64,000 nt of DNA, taken from Candidatus Zixiibacteriota bacterium (GTDB lineage Bacteria; RBG-13-66-14; B26-G2; WVWN01). The stretch is taken from positions 1 to 64,000 of the forward strand of contig WVWN01000062.1 of assembly GCA_011773985.1 (NCBI GenBank), read 5' to 3'. This document shows positions 1 to 7,231 of the stretch, in pieces. The notes under the pieces were generated by a model that ran no database searches, was not told the DNA's origin, and worked only from the letters and a program-made list of their open reading frames with translations. The position numbers and the translations under genes are program-made. How positions within the stretch are numbered: the first letter of the stretch is position 1; the number at the start of each line of letters is the position of its first letter.

Positions 1-119
1 ACGAGGAGTCGTACGCGCTCGCGGACGATTCCGGGCGTCCTTTGCCGGCGGGCGTGTACTTCTACCGCCTCAGCGCGGGCGCGGACGTCGCGGCGCGGAA
101 GATGGTGGTCGCCCGCTGA
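1..119 (+). CDS. C-terminal end of an exported protein with a FlgD/type-IX-like tail (partial)
   Basis: Only the last 38 codons are in the window, read in the frame that begins at base 3 and ends at TGA 117-119. The residues include GVYFYRLSAG and end KMVVAR. This G-V-Y-F-Y-R-L pattern followed by a K-x-V-V-x-R end is typical of FlgD-like Ig folds and of C-terminal domains in exported proteins of FCB-group bacteria, where some act as type IX sorting signals. The upstream domains lie outside the window, so the protein's function cannot be given. A strong terminator follows 22 bases later, so this gene ends its transcription unit. Confidence 0.7.
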   Translation, partial: EESYALADDSGRPLPAGVYFYRLSAGADVAARKMVVAR

Positions 120-141
120 GGGCTTTGAGCCAGGCTACGAG

Positions 142-170
142 AAGCCCCGTCGCCACGGCGGGGCTTTTTT
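142..170 (+). terminator. Rho-independent terminator
   Basis: The stem AAGCCCCG / CGGGGCTT is closed by a short loop and followed directly by a T run at 165-170. It separates the upstream partial gene from the B12 operon promoter. Confidence 0.85.
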
Positions 171-219
171 CGTACGCCGGGCGGTCGGTCCATTTTCACG
201 ACGGGTTCGTGGAAAAAGG

Positions 220-248
220 TTGACTTCGTGCCCTCGATTTATTATATT
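220..248 (+). promoter_or_regulatory. Sigma-70-type promoter of the cobalamin uptake operon
   Basis: A -35 box TTGACT (220-225) and a -10 box TATATT (243-248) are separated by 17 bases, which puts the predicted start of transcription near 255. That is just upstream of the cobalamin riboswitch. Confidence 0.75.
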
Positions 249-279
249 CCTTCGAGAGAGGAAAGCGCGGAGCCACGGG

Positions 280-475
280 GCAACGCGCGCACAATTGAAT
301 ATCGGCTCGGGGCGTACGGAAGGCGGTGAGAGACCGCCGCGGCCCCGCCACTGTAAGCGGCGACGAAAGCCGGCGAAAATGCCACTGGGAAACCGGGAAG
401 GCGCCGGCCGGTAGGACGACCCGCGAGCCAGGAAACTTACCCTCGAGCCGCTTGTCTCCGGCGTAAGCCGGATAA
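280..475 (+). ncRNA. Cobalamin (AdoCbl-type) riboswitch
   Basis: The conserved core is visible in order: GGTGAGAGACC, the segment CCCGCCACTGTAA (near 343-355), the second GCCACTG (381-387), GGGAAGG (396-402) and a B12 box reading AGCCAGGAAACTTACC (426-441). These elements and their spacing match the cobalamin riboswitch family, which represses B12 transport or synthesis genes when the ligand is bound. The outer boundaries are approximate. Downstream, an 8-base match exists between TTACCCTC (437-444) and GAGGGTAA (498-505), and there are small hairpins at 454-469 and about 476-493. These, with the terminator at 518-542, probably form the expression platform. The genes that follow are a complete B12 uptake set, which supports the call. 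Confidence 0.93.
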
Positions 476-517
476 ACCCTACGACGGGTAGGGCGACGAG
501 GGTAATAAATTAATCGC

Positions 518-542
518 GCCGGCCGTCGGGCCGGCTTTTTTT
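518..542 (+). terminator. Riboswitch-linked intrinsic terminator
   Basis: The stem GCCGGCC (518-524) pairs with GGCCGGC (529-535) and is followed by seven T residues at 536-542. The T run abuts the btuF ATG at 543. This is probably the regulated terminator of the cobalamin riboswitch, and the position implies that the same hairpin also covers the ribosome-binding region. Confidence 0.8.
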
Positions 543-1472
543 ATGGTTATAAAAAACTATACCGTCCCTTTCGCGGCATTGCTCGTCGTCGTTTTTTACT
601 GTTGCGGCAAACCGGCGCCGCGCCCGGCCGCGGGTGAAACGAGGCCGTTCACGGACGACCTCGGCCGGGCCGTCGCCGTTCCGGTAGCGCCGCGGCGCAT
701 TATTTCTACCTCCCCCGAGATGACGGAGTTGCTCTTTGCCGTCGGCGCGGGCAGCCGCGTCGTCGGCGTCGTTCGCGGATGCGATTGGCCCCCCGCGGCA
801 CGAGCGTTGCCGTCCGTGGGCGATTTCTCCAACGTTTCGATCGAGCGCGTCGCGGCCCTCGAGCCCGACCTCATAATTACGACGGGCCACGAACAAAAGC
901 GTATCGTAGCGCAGCTCGAGTCGCTCGGCGTACCTACGGTCGCGTTCCTCGCTTCCGATATCGCGGCCTTCCGCCGCAACGTAAAGGCGGTGGGCGTTAT
1001 GGTGGGTGAGGAAAGAAGGGCGACGGCCCTTTTGGCCGAATTCGACGCCGAGTTGTCTGCGGTGGAATCGGAAGCCGGGGACGTCCCGGCGGCGGCGCGG
1101 CCGCGCGTGTATTTGGAAATATCGCCCGAACCCCTTATGACCGTCGCCGAGGGTTCGTTCGTCCACGAGGCGATATCGCTGGCGGGCGGCGTCAACGTCG
1201 GCGCCGGCCTGCCGAGGCCCTATTCGCGCATCGACCCGGAGGCGGTAATCGCCCGCGACCCGGAGGTAATAATTTTGTGTCACGACGCCGCGACGCCGGA
1301 GGTCGTGGCGGCGCGAACCGGATGGAGCCGAGTCGCCGCGGTCGAGGAGGGCCGGATTTACAAGGCGAATCCGGACCTCGTCTTACGTGCCGGCCCGCGG
1401 CTGGGCGAGGGCGTTGCCTTGTTACACGACCTTTTTTACCGCAAACGAGGTGCAAGGCAGGGATGGAAGTAG
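543..1472 (+). CDS. btuF: Cobalamin ABC transporter substrate-binding protein BtuF
   Basis: This 309-residue protein belongs to the class III periplasmic binding proteins used for B12 and siderophores. It has an N-terminal hydrophobic segment (about residues 8-19) ending in Cys-Cys, so it may be a lipoprotein, although the lipobox (V-F-Y-C) is not canonical. The family segment follows at about 37-110: FTDDLGR, then RIISTSPEMTELLFAVGAG, then ALEPDLIITTG. It would bind cobalamin in the periplasm and deliver it to the BtuC permease. It is the first gene after the cobalamin riboswitch, and the BtuCD and BtuB genes follow. No in-frame start exists upstream of ATG 543, and no normal Shine-Dalgarno site is present because the terminator hairpin occupies that place. 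B12 specificity is inferred from the riboswitch and neighbours. Confidence 0.88.
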   Translation: MVIKNYTVPFAALLVVVFYCCGKPAPRPAAGETRPFTDDLGRAVAVPVAPRRIISTSPEMTELLFAVGAGSRVVGVVRGCDWPPAARALPSVGDFSNVSIERVAALEPDLIITTGHEQKRIVAQLESLGVPTVAFLASDIAAFRRNVKAVGVMVGEERRATALLAEFDAELSAVESEAGDVPAAARPRVYLEISPEPLMTVAEGSFVHEAISLAGGVNVGAGLPRPYSRIDPEAVIARDPEVIILCHDAATPEVVAARTGWSRVAAVEEGRIYKANPDLVLRAGPRLGEGVALLHDLFYRKRGARQGWK

Positions 1473-2485
1473 GCCGTAGGGTAAAAACTTTTGTCGCGCT
1501 TTTGGGGGGCCTTGCCGCGGTATGCGCCGCCTCGGCGTTGATTGGCCCCGGCTTGGGGCCCGCGGCATCGGCGCGGGCGTTGGCCGAATTTTTTGGGGGC
1601 GGCGTCCTTCCCGCGGACGAATACGCCGTCATCCTGGTTCGCCTTACGCGTTTGGGCGCGGCGGTGTGCGTTGGCGTCGCCCTCGCGACCGTGGGCACGT
1701 CGCTTCAGGCTTTGCTACGTAACCCGTTGGCCGACCCTTACATTTTGGGTATCGCCGCCGGCGGCGGCTTCGGCGCCGCGGTCGCGACGGTGCTCGGCCT
1801 GAGCGGCGGCGTGGCGGCGTTTTCGGCCGTCAACGTCTTCGCGTTTGTCGGCGCGCTGGCCGCGGTGGGTGCCGGGGTCGTCGTCGCCCGCGCCGCGGGG
1901 ATACTCTCCGTGCACGCGCTCCTCCTCGCCGGCGTAATGGTCGGTGCGTTCTTCACGTCGCTCATCCTATTGGTCCTCGCGGTCGTCCCGGCGCGCGACC
2001 AGCACGCGGTTTTCCTGTGGCTCATGGGCGACCTCGCCAACCCGGACATAACGCCTTTGAAGGTCGGCTTTACCGCGGCCGTGGTGGGGGTTTGCGCCGG
2101 CCTGTTCGTCGTTCTCGCCCGGCCGCTGGACCTCATCGCCCTCGGCGAGGAGAGCGCCTTTCACCTGGGCCTTTCGGTGGAGAGGTTCAAGCTCGTAATT
2201 TTGGCGTGCGGCGCGCTCGCGACGGCGTCGGCCGTCGCGCTGGTCGGGCCGATCGGTTTCGTCGGCATCGTCGTTCCGCACGCGTTGCGTCGCGTTATGG
2301 GGCCGCGCCACCTGCCGCTTTTGACGGCCGCGGCTTTGGGGGGCGCGAGCCTCGTGGCCGTCGGCGACGTTCTCGTGCGCGCGGCCGCCGACTATTTGAG
2401 CATGCCCATCGTCCCCGTGGGCGTCTTTACGGCCCTTATCGGCGCGCCCTATTTCCTCGCGATACTGAGAAGGAGGGGGTATTGA
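1463..2485 (+). CDS. btuC: Cobalamin ABC transporter permease BtuC
   Basis: This FecCD-family permease of about 340 residues would form the membrane channel for B12 import. ATG 1463 is chosen because it follows AGGCAGGG at suitable spacing and gives a normal family N-terminus. It overlaps the end of btuF by 10 bases, which suggests translational coupling. Family motifs are RNPLADPYILGIAAG in the first third and VGFVGIVVPHALRR near residue 260-275. The rest is made of hydrophobic segments consistent with the ten helices of the family. It sits between the binding protein and the ATPase of the same operon. Confidence 0.92.
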   Translation: MEVGRRVKTFVALLGGLAAVCAASALIGPGLGPAASARALAEFFGGGVLPADEYAVILVRLTRLGAAVCVGVALATVGTSLQALLRNPLADPYILGIAAGGGFGAAVATVLGLSGGVAAFSAVNVFAFVGALAAVGAGVVVARAAGILSVHALLLAGVMVGAFFTSLILLVLAVVPARDQHAVFLWLMGDLANPDITPLKVGFTAAVVGVCAGLFVVLARPLDLIALGEESAFHLGLSVERFKLVILACGALATASAVALVGPIGFVGIVVPHALRRVMGPRHLPLLTAAALGGASLVAVGDVLVRAAADYLSMPIVPVGVFTALIGAPYFLAILRRRGY

Positions 2486-2486
2486 C

Positions 2487-3266
2487 GTGGAGGCGCCGCG
2501 CATCGAGGCGTCGGACTTATATTTTTCTTGGCCTACGGGGCCCGCGGTCGCCGGCGTCAGCTTGGCCGTGAGGGCGGGCGAGATGGTCGCCGTCGTCGGC
2601 CCCAACGGCGCCGGTAAGAGCACGCTTTTACGGCTGCTCTCTGGTTATTTAAAACCGGCTAAGGGCGAGGTGCGGCTCGCGGGCAAAGACGTAAGGGGAT
2701 ACGGCCGGCGCGACGTCGCGCGGTTGTTGTCGTTCGTCCCCCAGTACAGCGAGGTCAACTTGCCTTACAGCGTATCCGAGCTCGCCATGCTGGCGCGGTA
2801 TGCGTACTTGGGGCCGTTCCGCCCGCCGGGCGCGGCCGACCGCGAGATGGTGGCGCGTGCCCTCGAGCTTACGGGCGTGGCGGAACTCGCGGACCGGCCG
2901 GTCAGCCAGCTCTCCGGGGGCGAGTTCCAGCGCGCGGCGTTGGCGCGCGCCCTCGCTCAGGGGACGGAAATGATTTTCCTGGACGAACCGACGGCCCACC
3001 TCGACATATCGCACCAGGCCCAGATATTTACGTTGCTCAAACGCCTTAACGCCGAGGAGGGTTTAACGGTCGTCGCCGTTTTGCACGACCTCAACTTAGC
3101 GGCACATTTCCCGAGGGTGGCTATCATGGCGCGGGGTGGGATAGCGGCCGACGGTACGCCCGCGGACGTGTTCCGGGAAGATAGGTTATCGAAAATCTAC
3201 GGCTGCGCCGTCAGGACCGGGACCGTCGAAGGTAGAAGGTTCATTTTCCCGGAAATAAGTTCTTAA
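2487..3266 (+). CDS. btuD: Cobalamin ABC transporter ATP-binding protein BtuD
   Basis: This 259-residue ABC ATPase powers B12 import across the inner membrane. It shows a Walker A motif GPNGAGKST (about 37-45), the ABC signature LSGGEFQRAALARAL (about 141-155), and Walker B MIFLDEPTAHLD with the catalytic Glu (about 161-172). An H-loop lies in VLHDLNLAAHF. The start is GTG 2487, preceded by a strong AGGAGGGGG and one base after the btuC stop. The sequence is of the FecE/BtuD/HmuV type that pairs with FecCD permeases. Confidence 0.93.
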   Translation: MEAPRIEASDLYFSWPTGPAVAGVSLAVRAGEMVAVVGPNGAGKSTLLRLLSGYLKPAKGEVRLAGKDVRGYGRRDVARLLSFVPQYSEVNLPYSVSELAMLARYAYLGPFRPPGAADREMVARALELTGVAELADRPVSQLSGGEFQRAALARALAQGTEMIFLDEPTAHLDISHQAQIFTLLKRLNAEEGLTVVAVLHDLNLAAHFPRVAIMARGGIAADGTPADVFREDRLSKIYGCAVRTGTVEGRRFIFPEISS

Positions 3267-3280
3267 AGGAGGAGCGAGAA

Positions 3281-5161
3281 ATGGAAAAAATTCTTAGCGT
3301 TACTTTGGGCGTTGCGTTGCTCGTCGCGGCCGCGGCCCCCGCCGAAGACGTTGCCGCCGAGGAGGTGGAGGTTTTCCCGGGCGACCCGATCGTGATAACG
3401 GCGATCGGCGAACCGGCCCGCGAGTCCGAGGTCCCGTTCGGCATAAAGGCCATAACCGCGGCGGATTTACAGTTGTTAGCCGCGGATAACCTCGCGGAAG
3501 GGCTCGCGCGCGCCGAAGGCGTTTACGTTCGCGAGTACGGCGGCGCGGGCGCGATCAAAACGGTGGCCGTACGCGGCGCGCTTGCGAACCAGACGCTCGT
3601 CATGGTGGACGGCCAGCCGATAAATAACCACCAGGGCGGCGACGTGGACTTCAACGCCGTCGCCTTGGAGGACGTAGAGCGCGTGGAGGTTATGGCGGGT
3701 GCCTCGTCGGCCCTGTACGGCGCGAACGCGACCGCCGGCGTTGTGAACGTCATCACGCGGGGAGTACCGGACAAACCTATGGTAAAAATCGGCGGCCGAT
3801 ACGGCAGCTACGACGAAAAAGGCGCGGACCTCGCCGCGGGCGTTCCTTTTGGGCCCGCCGGCGTTACGCTGGGCGGCAATTACCGCAGTTCCGACGGCTT
3901 TCGCGAAAACGACGATTACGAGGGGAAGGGAGGCCATCTCAAGTTCTCGTACGCCGTGGGCGAGGAGGCCACCGTTTCCGTACGCGGCCAATATCAAACG
4001 TCGGAGCTGGGCGTACCCGGGCCGCTATCTTTCCCGTCGCCTTCTGCGCGCCAGGAGGACGATTTCACGAGTGCTAACGCCAGCTTCGACGGCGCCTTAA
4101 CCGAGCGGTTATCCGCGAATGCCCGCCTCAATTTTAAAAACCAGGAGCGCCACTACGTTAATCGGGACCCGTCATTCGCCGCGGACGACACCCACAAGAA
4201 CGACGCTTTGGGCGGCCGCGCCGCTTTCTTCTATCAACTCCTGAAGTGGAACCGGCTGGCGTTAGGCGGCGAATATGAAAAAGATAAAACGGACAGCACG
4301 AAGATCGGGAAACGCGACGGCGACACGTGGGCCGCTTTTACGCAGGAGGATTTGCGTTTCGGCGAGCTCACGACGGTCCTGGGTCTCCGCTACGACTCGT
4401 CGGGCATTTACGGCGACGCCTTCTCGCCCCGACTCGGCGTGCGGTATCGCTTCAACGATTACGTGAGCGCGCGCGCGGCGGCCGGGCGCGGCTTCCGGGC
4501 GCCCACCTTCGACGAGCTCTTCTGGCCGGACACCGGCTTCGGCCCCGGGAACCCGGACCTTAAGCCGGAGTATAGTTGGACCTACGAGGCGGGCCCGGCC
4601 TTTTGGTGGCGACAACGCTTAAAGGTCGACTTAACGTATTTCTACTCGGATTACGAGGACCTCATAAGCGGTTGGCCGCCCAAGAACGTCTCCCGCGCCG
4701 TCGTGCAAGGGGTGGAGGCGGGAATCGAGGCCGCGCCGCTCGCCGCCCTCCCCGGCCTGGAAATCGCCCTCGCCGGAACGTTCCTCAAAACCAAGGTGAA
4801 GCCGCCCAAGGGCGAAAAAGAAAAGACTCGCGAGCAGCTCGACTATCGGCCGGTCCATACCGAGTTCGCCGAGCTCCGCTACCGCCACGACTTCGGCGGC
4901 GGCGCCTTCGCGCTGACGCCGTCGGTTTCGACTGAAATCGTGGGCCGCCAGCAATATACGGACTATGACCCGGTTACGTTCGGGCCTTTTAAGGCGTGGC
5001 TCGACGCCTACGTCCTCTTGAACGCGCGCTTGGCGTTCAGGATTTATTATCCCGAAATCTACGTCGCCGGAAAAAATCTCACGGCTGAGGAGTACCAGAC
5101 TATCTACGATTACCCGATGCCCGGGCGTACCTTCGACGCCGGCTTAGCCGTGAGCTTTTAA
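3281..5161 (+). CDS. btuB: TonB-dependent outer-membrane receptor, BtuB-like
   Basis: This 626-residue outer-membrane receptor would import cobalamin using TonB energy. A signal peptide covers about residues 1-25. A TonB-box-like stretch DPIVITA follows at about 33-39, then the plug domain: VRGALANQTLVMVDGQPIN and VEVMAGASSALYGANATAG, about residues 100-155. The rest is a 22-strand type beta barrel ending in a terminal Phe (GLAVSF), the usual barrel-assembly signal. A clear AAAGGAGGAG precedes ATG 3281, 14 bases after btuD. It is the last gene of the operon, followed by a terminator. The protein shows that the cell has an outer membrane. TonB itself is not in this window. Confidence 0.92.
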   Translation: MEKILSVTLGVALLVAAAAPAEDVAAEEVEVFPGDPIVITAIGEPARESEVPFGIKAITAADLQLLAADNLAEGLARAEGVYVREYGGAGAIKTVAVRGALANQTLVMVDGQPINNHQGGDVDFNAVALEDVERVEVMAGASSALYGANATAGVVNVITRGVPDKPMVKIGGRYGSYDEKGADLAAGVPFGPAGVTLGGNYRSSDGFRENDDYEGKGGHLKFSYAVGEEATVSVRGQYQTSELGVPGPLSFPSPSARQEDDFTSANASFDGALTERLSANARLNFKNQERHYVNRDPSFAADDTHKNDALGGRAAFFYQLLKWNRLALGGEYEKDKTDSTKIGKRDGDTWAAFTQEDLRFGELTTVLGLRYDSSGIYGDAFSPRLGVRYRFNDYVSARAAAGRGFRAPTFDELFWPDTGFGPGNPDLKPEYSWTYEAGPAFWWRQRLKVDLTYFYSDYEDLISGWPPKNVSRAVVQGVEAGIEAAPLAALPGLEIALAGTFLKTKVKPPKGEKEKTREQLDYRPVHTEFAELRYRHDFGGGAFALTPSVSTEIVGRQQYTDYDPVTFGPFKAWLDAYVLLNARLAFRIYYPEIYVAGKNLTAEEYQTIYDYPMPGRTFDAGLAVSF

Positions 5162-5178
5162 CGGCGGTGGGCTAAGGT

Positions 5179-5202
5179 GCCGGCCTTTGGGCCGGCTTTT
5201 TT
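5179..5202 (+). terminator. Rho-independent terminator of the btu operon
   Basis: The stem GCCGGCC / GGCCGGC has a 4-base loop and is followed by six T residues, 18 bases after the btuB stop. Confidence 0.88.
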
Positions 5203-5241
5203 AGTGGCGACGGTGCGTTTTTGATTTTAATATGTTCGCCG

Positions 5242-7227
5242 ATGCCTAAGGCCGTGAAGAGCTTGATTATCGCCGCGGTCGTTGTCGCGGTGGGCGCGAC
5301 GTTCGCCCTTTTGAGCGCCGCGACGCCGCGCGAGGGGTTGAGCCTCCTCGACGTATTAATAGCTAAGCTCTGGCACCTGGCCCTCTTCCTGTTTTTCTGG
5401 CTGGCCGTCTACGCCGTCGGGCGGGGCTGCGAGAAGTTGATTGCCGGTCGCGTCACGTGGCCGCCGGACCTCGCCCTGGCGTTGGGTATCGTAGCGTTCG
5501 TCGTGCTGGGTTTCGGCGTATGCGCCGCAGGGGTCGCGTACGGTTGGGTTGCCAAAGCCTTCGTAATAGGCGCCGCCGTCGCGGGCGTAGTCTTTATGAG
5601 GTTAGAGTACGGCCGGGTCCCCGCCAGGGTCAAGCGTTGGCTCGAGGAACTGGAGGTGTCGTCCGGGGCTCTCGTCGTGGGGGCCGGGGCGTTGGCCCTG
5701 TCCGTATCGCTCGTGGCCGCGGAGCCTCCGTACTTTTGGGACGCGCTCACGTACCACCTCGCCGTACCGAAGGCGTACGCGGACGCCCACGGCTTCGTTT
5801 ACCTGCCGTATAACGTTTTCTCGTCGATGCCTCTCGGGGCGTCGCTTTTTTATTTATGGCCTTATTTGTGGGACGGTTTGATTACGGCCAACGGGTCGCA
5901 TCTCGTCGCCACAATTCTCGCGTTGACGTTGACGTACCGGCTGGCGCGGCGGTGGTTGAGCCAATTTTACGCGGTTTTGGCGGCCGCGTTCGTGGTTTTA
6001 ACGCCGGTCGTGCACGCCGTTATGGGCGGGGCGCACGTCGAACATTTCTCGATTTTATTTGTGGTCGCGGCGCTGTTCGCGTACGTGGGAAGAGAGGGGG
6101 GCGCGGGCCGTCTGGGAAAACGCCGCGCGGTTGTGGTCGGTATTTTCCTGGGCGCCGCGCTCGCGGTGAAATATACGTCTTACCCGGCCTTCGTCGCCTT
6201 CGTGCCGATCTGGGTTTACGACATTATAAAAAGGCGGACTCGCGCGGGCGAAGTGGCGATTACGGTGGGCGTGGCTTTTCTTCTCGTCGTACCGTGGTTG
6301 GCGAAGGCGTACGTGGAACGCGGCAACCCGGCGTTCCCGCTGTTGTACGATGTCTTCGGCGGCCGGGATTTCGACGCCGGGCAGGCCGCGCGCCTGATAT
6401 CGTGGCAGGCGTCTATGGGGCGGGGCCGGAGCGTAGTGGATTTGCTGCTCGTGCCGTACCGCATTTCGGTCGAGGCCGGGTTTCGCTACGAGGATTTCTG
6501 CGGGATATATTTACCTTTCCTGTTGCCGTTGGCGGCGATTGGCGTCGGCGCGTTCCGGCGAGCCGGGCGGGTCGTCGCGTTCGGTTGGGTGTACCTATTG
6601 GCGTGGGCGCTCGGGCCCCAGCAATTACGATTCCTCGGCGGCGCGTTGCCCGCTTTCGGGATAGCCGCGGCCGGAACGTTGGCCGCGGTCGAGCCGTCGC
6701 AGTACCGCCGCGTAGTCGGGTTGTGGCGGGCGTTCGTCGTCGTTGCCGTTCTGGCGTTGGGGCTTTCGTATAACGCTGGAAGCATACTCGATACACTGCC
6801 CGGCCACCGGTACTTGTTTTGGATGGACCGGGAGGCGTTCCTCTCCCGCCGATGCCCGTTTTACCCGGCGCAGAGTTTTATTAATCGGGAGTTGCCGGGG
6901 GACGCCAAGGTGTTGATGTTGTTCACCAACGAAATATTGTATCTCGAGCGCCCGGCCGTATATGATTCTTTTCTCGAGGCGTCCGCGTTCCTGCTGGCCG
7001 CGGAGAAGGCCGGAGACGTGGGCGAACTGTACCGGTTCGCCCGGGAGCGGGGCGTTACGCACGTCCACGTATATCATTTTTATGAGGGGCGCGTATGGCC
7101 GTCGTACTCGACTCACGCCCGGGAAGTCACCTACGACTTCGTCCAACGCTACGGCGTAGTCGTATACGAGGACGAGTACAACGACGTTTACGAGCTGGTC
7201 TCGGCGGTCGGCGAGGACGTAGGATAG
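5242..7227 (+). CDS. Polytopic GT-C-type membrane glycosyltransferase, paralog 1 of 3
   Basis: This polytopic membrane protein has about 661 residues and many hydrophobic segments. It is similar to the PMT_2/ArnT-like GT-C superfamily, which transfers sugars from polyprenyl-phosphate donors outside the inner membrane. The motif FWDALTYHLAVPKAY has its Asp near residue 167 and corresponds to the acidic first-loop motif of these enzymes. Further landmarks are YSSMPLG-type and FYLWPYLWDGL segments, VERGNPAFPLLYDVFGGRDF, LLVPYRISVEAG, and a soluble C-terminal part containing YDSFLEASAFLLAAEKAG. ATG 5242 is preferred to TTG 5221 because it aligns with the N-termini of the two downstream paralogs; no good ribosome-binding site is visible for either. 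Donor and acceptor are unknown. Confidence 0.75.
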   Translation: MPKAVKSLIIAAVVVAVGATFALLSAATPREGLSLLDVLIAKLWHLALFLFFWLAVYAVGRGCEKLIAGRVTWPPDLALALGIVAFVVLGFGVCAAGVAYGWVAKAFVIGAAVAGVVFMRLEYGRVPARVKRWLEELEVSSGALVVGAGALALSVSLVAAEPPYFWDALTYHLAVPKAYADAHGFVYLPYNVFSSMPLGASLFYLWPYLWDGLITANGSHLVATILALTLTYRLARRWLSQFYAVLAAAFVVLTPVVHAVMGGAHVEHFSILFVVAALFAYVGREGGAGRLGKRRAVVVGIFLGAALAVKYTSYPAFVAFVPIWVYDIIKRRTRAGEVAITVGVAFLLVVPWLAKAYVERGNPAFPLLYDVFGGRDFDAGQAARLISWQASMGRGRSVVDLLLVPYRISVEAGFRYEDFCGIYLPFLLPLAAIGVGAFRRAGRVVAFGWVYLLAWALGPQQLRFLGGALPAFGIAAAGTLAAVEPSQYRRVVGLWRAFVVVAVLALGLSYNAGSILDTLPGHRYLFWMDREAFLSRRCPFYPAQSFINRELPGDAKVLMLFTNEILYLERPAVYDSFLEASAFLLAAEKAGDVGELYRFARERGVTHVHVYHFYEGRVWPSYSTHAREVTYDFVQRYGVVVYEDEYNDVYELVSAVGEDVG

Positions 7228-7231
7228 GGCT

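Noticed and set aside
510-1283. Minus-strand open reading frame opposite btuF
   Set aside because: It overlaps the riboswitch terminator and a conserved transporter gene; no homology-like features are visible.
5221-5241. TTG start for the first GT-C gene
   Set aside because: It adds seven residues not matched in the paralogs and lies directly after the terminator, without a ribosome-binding site.
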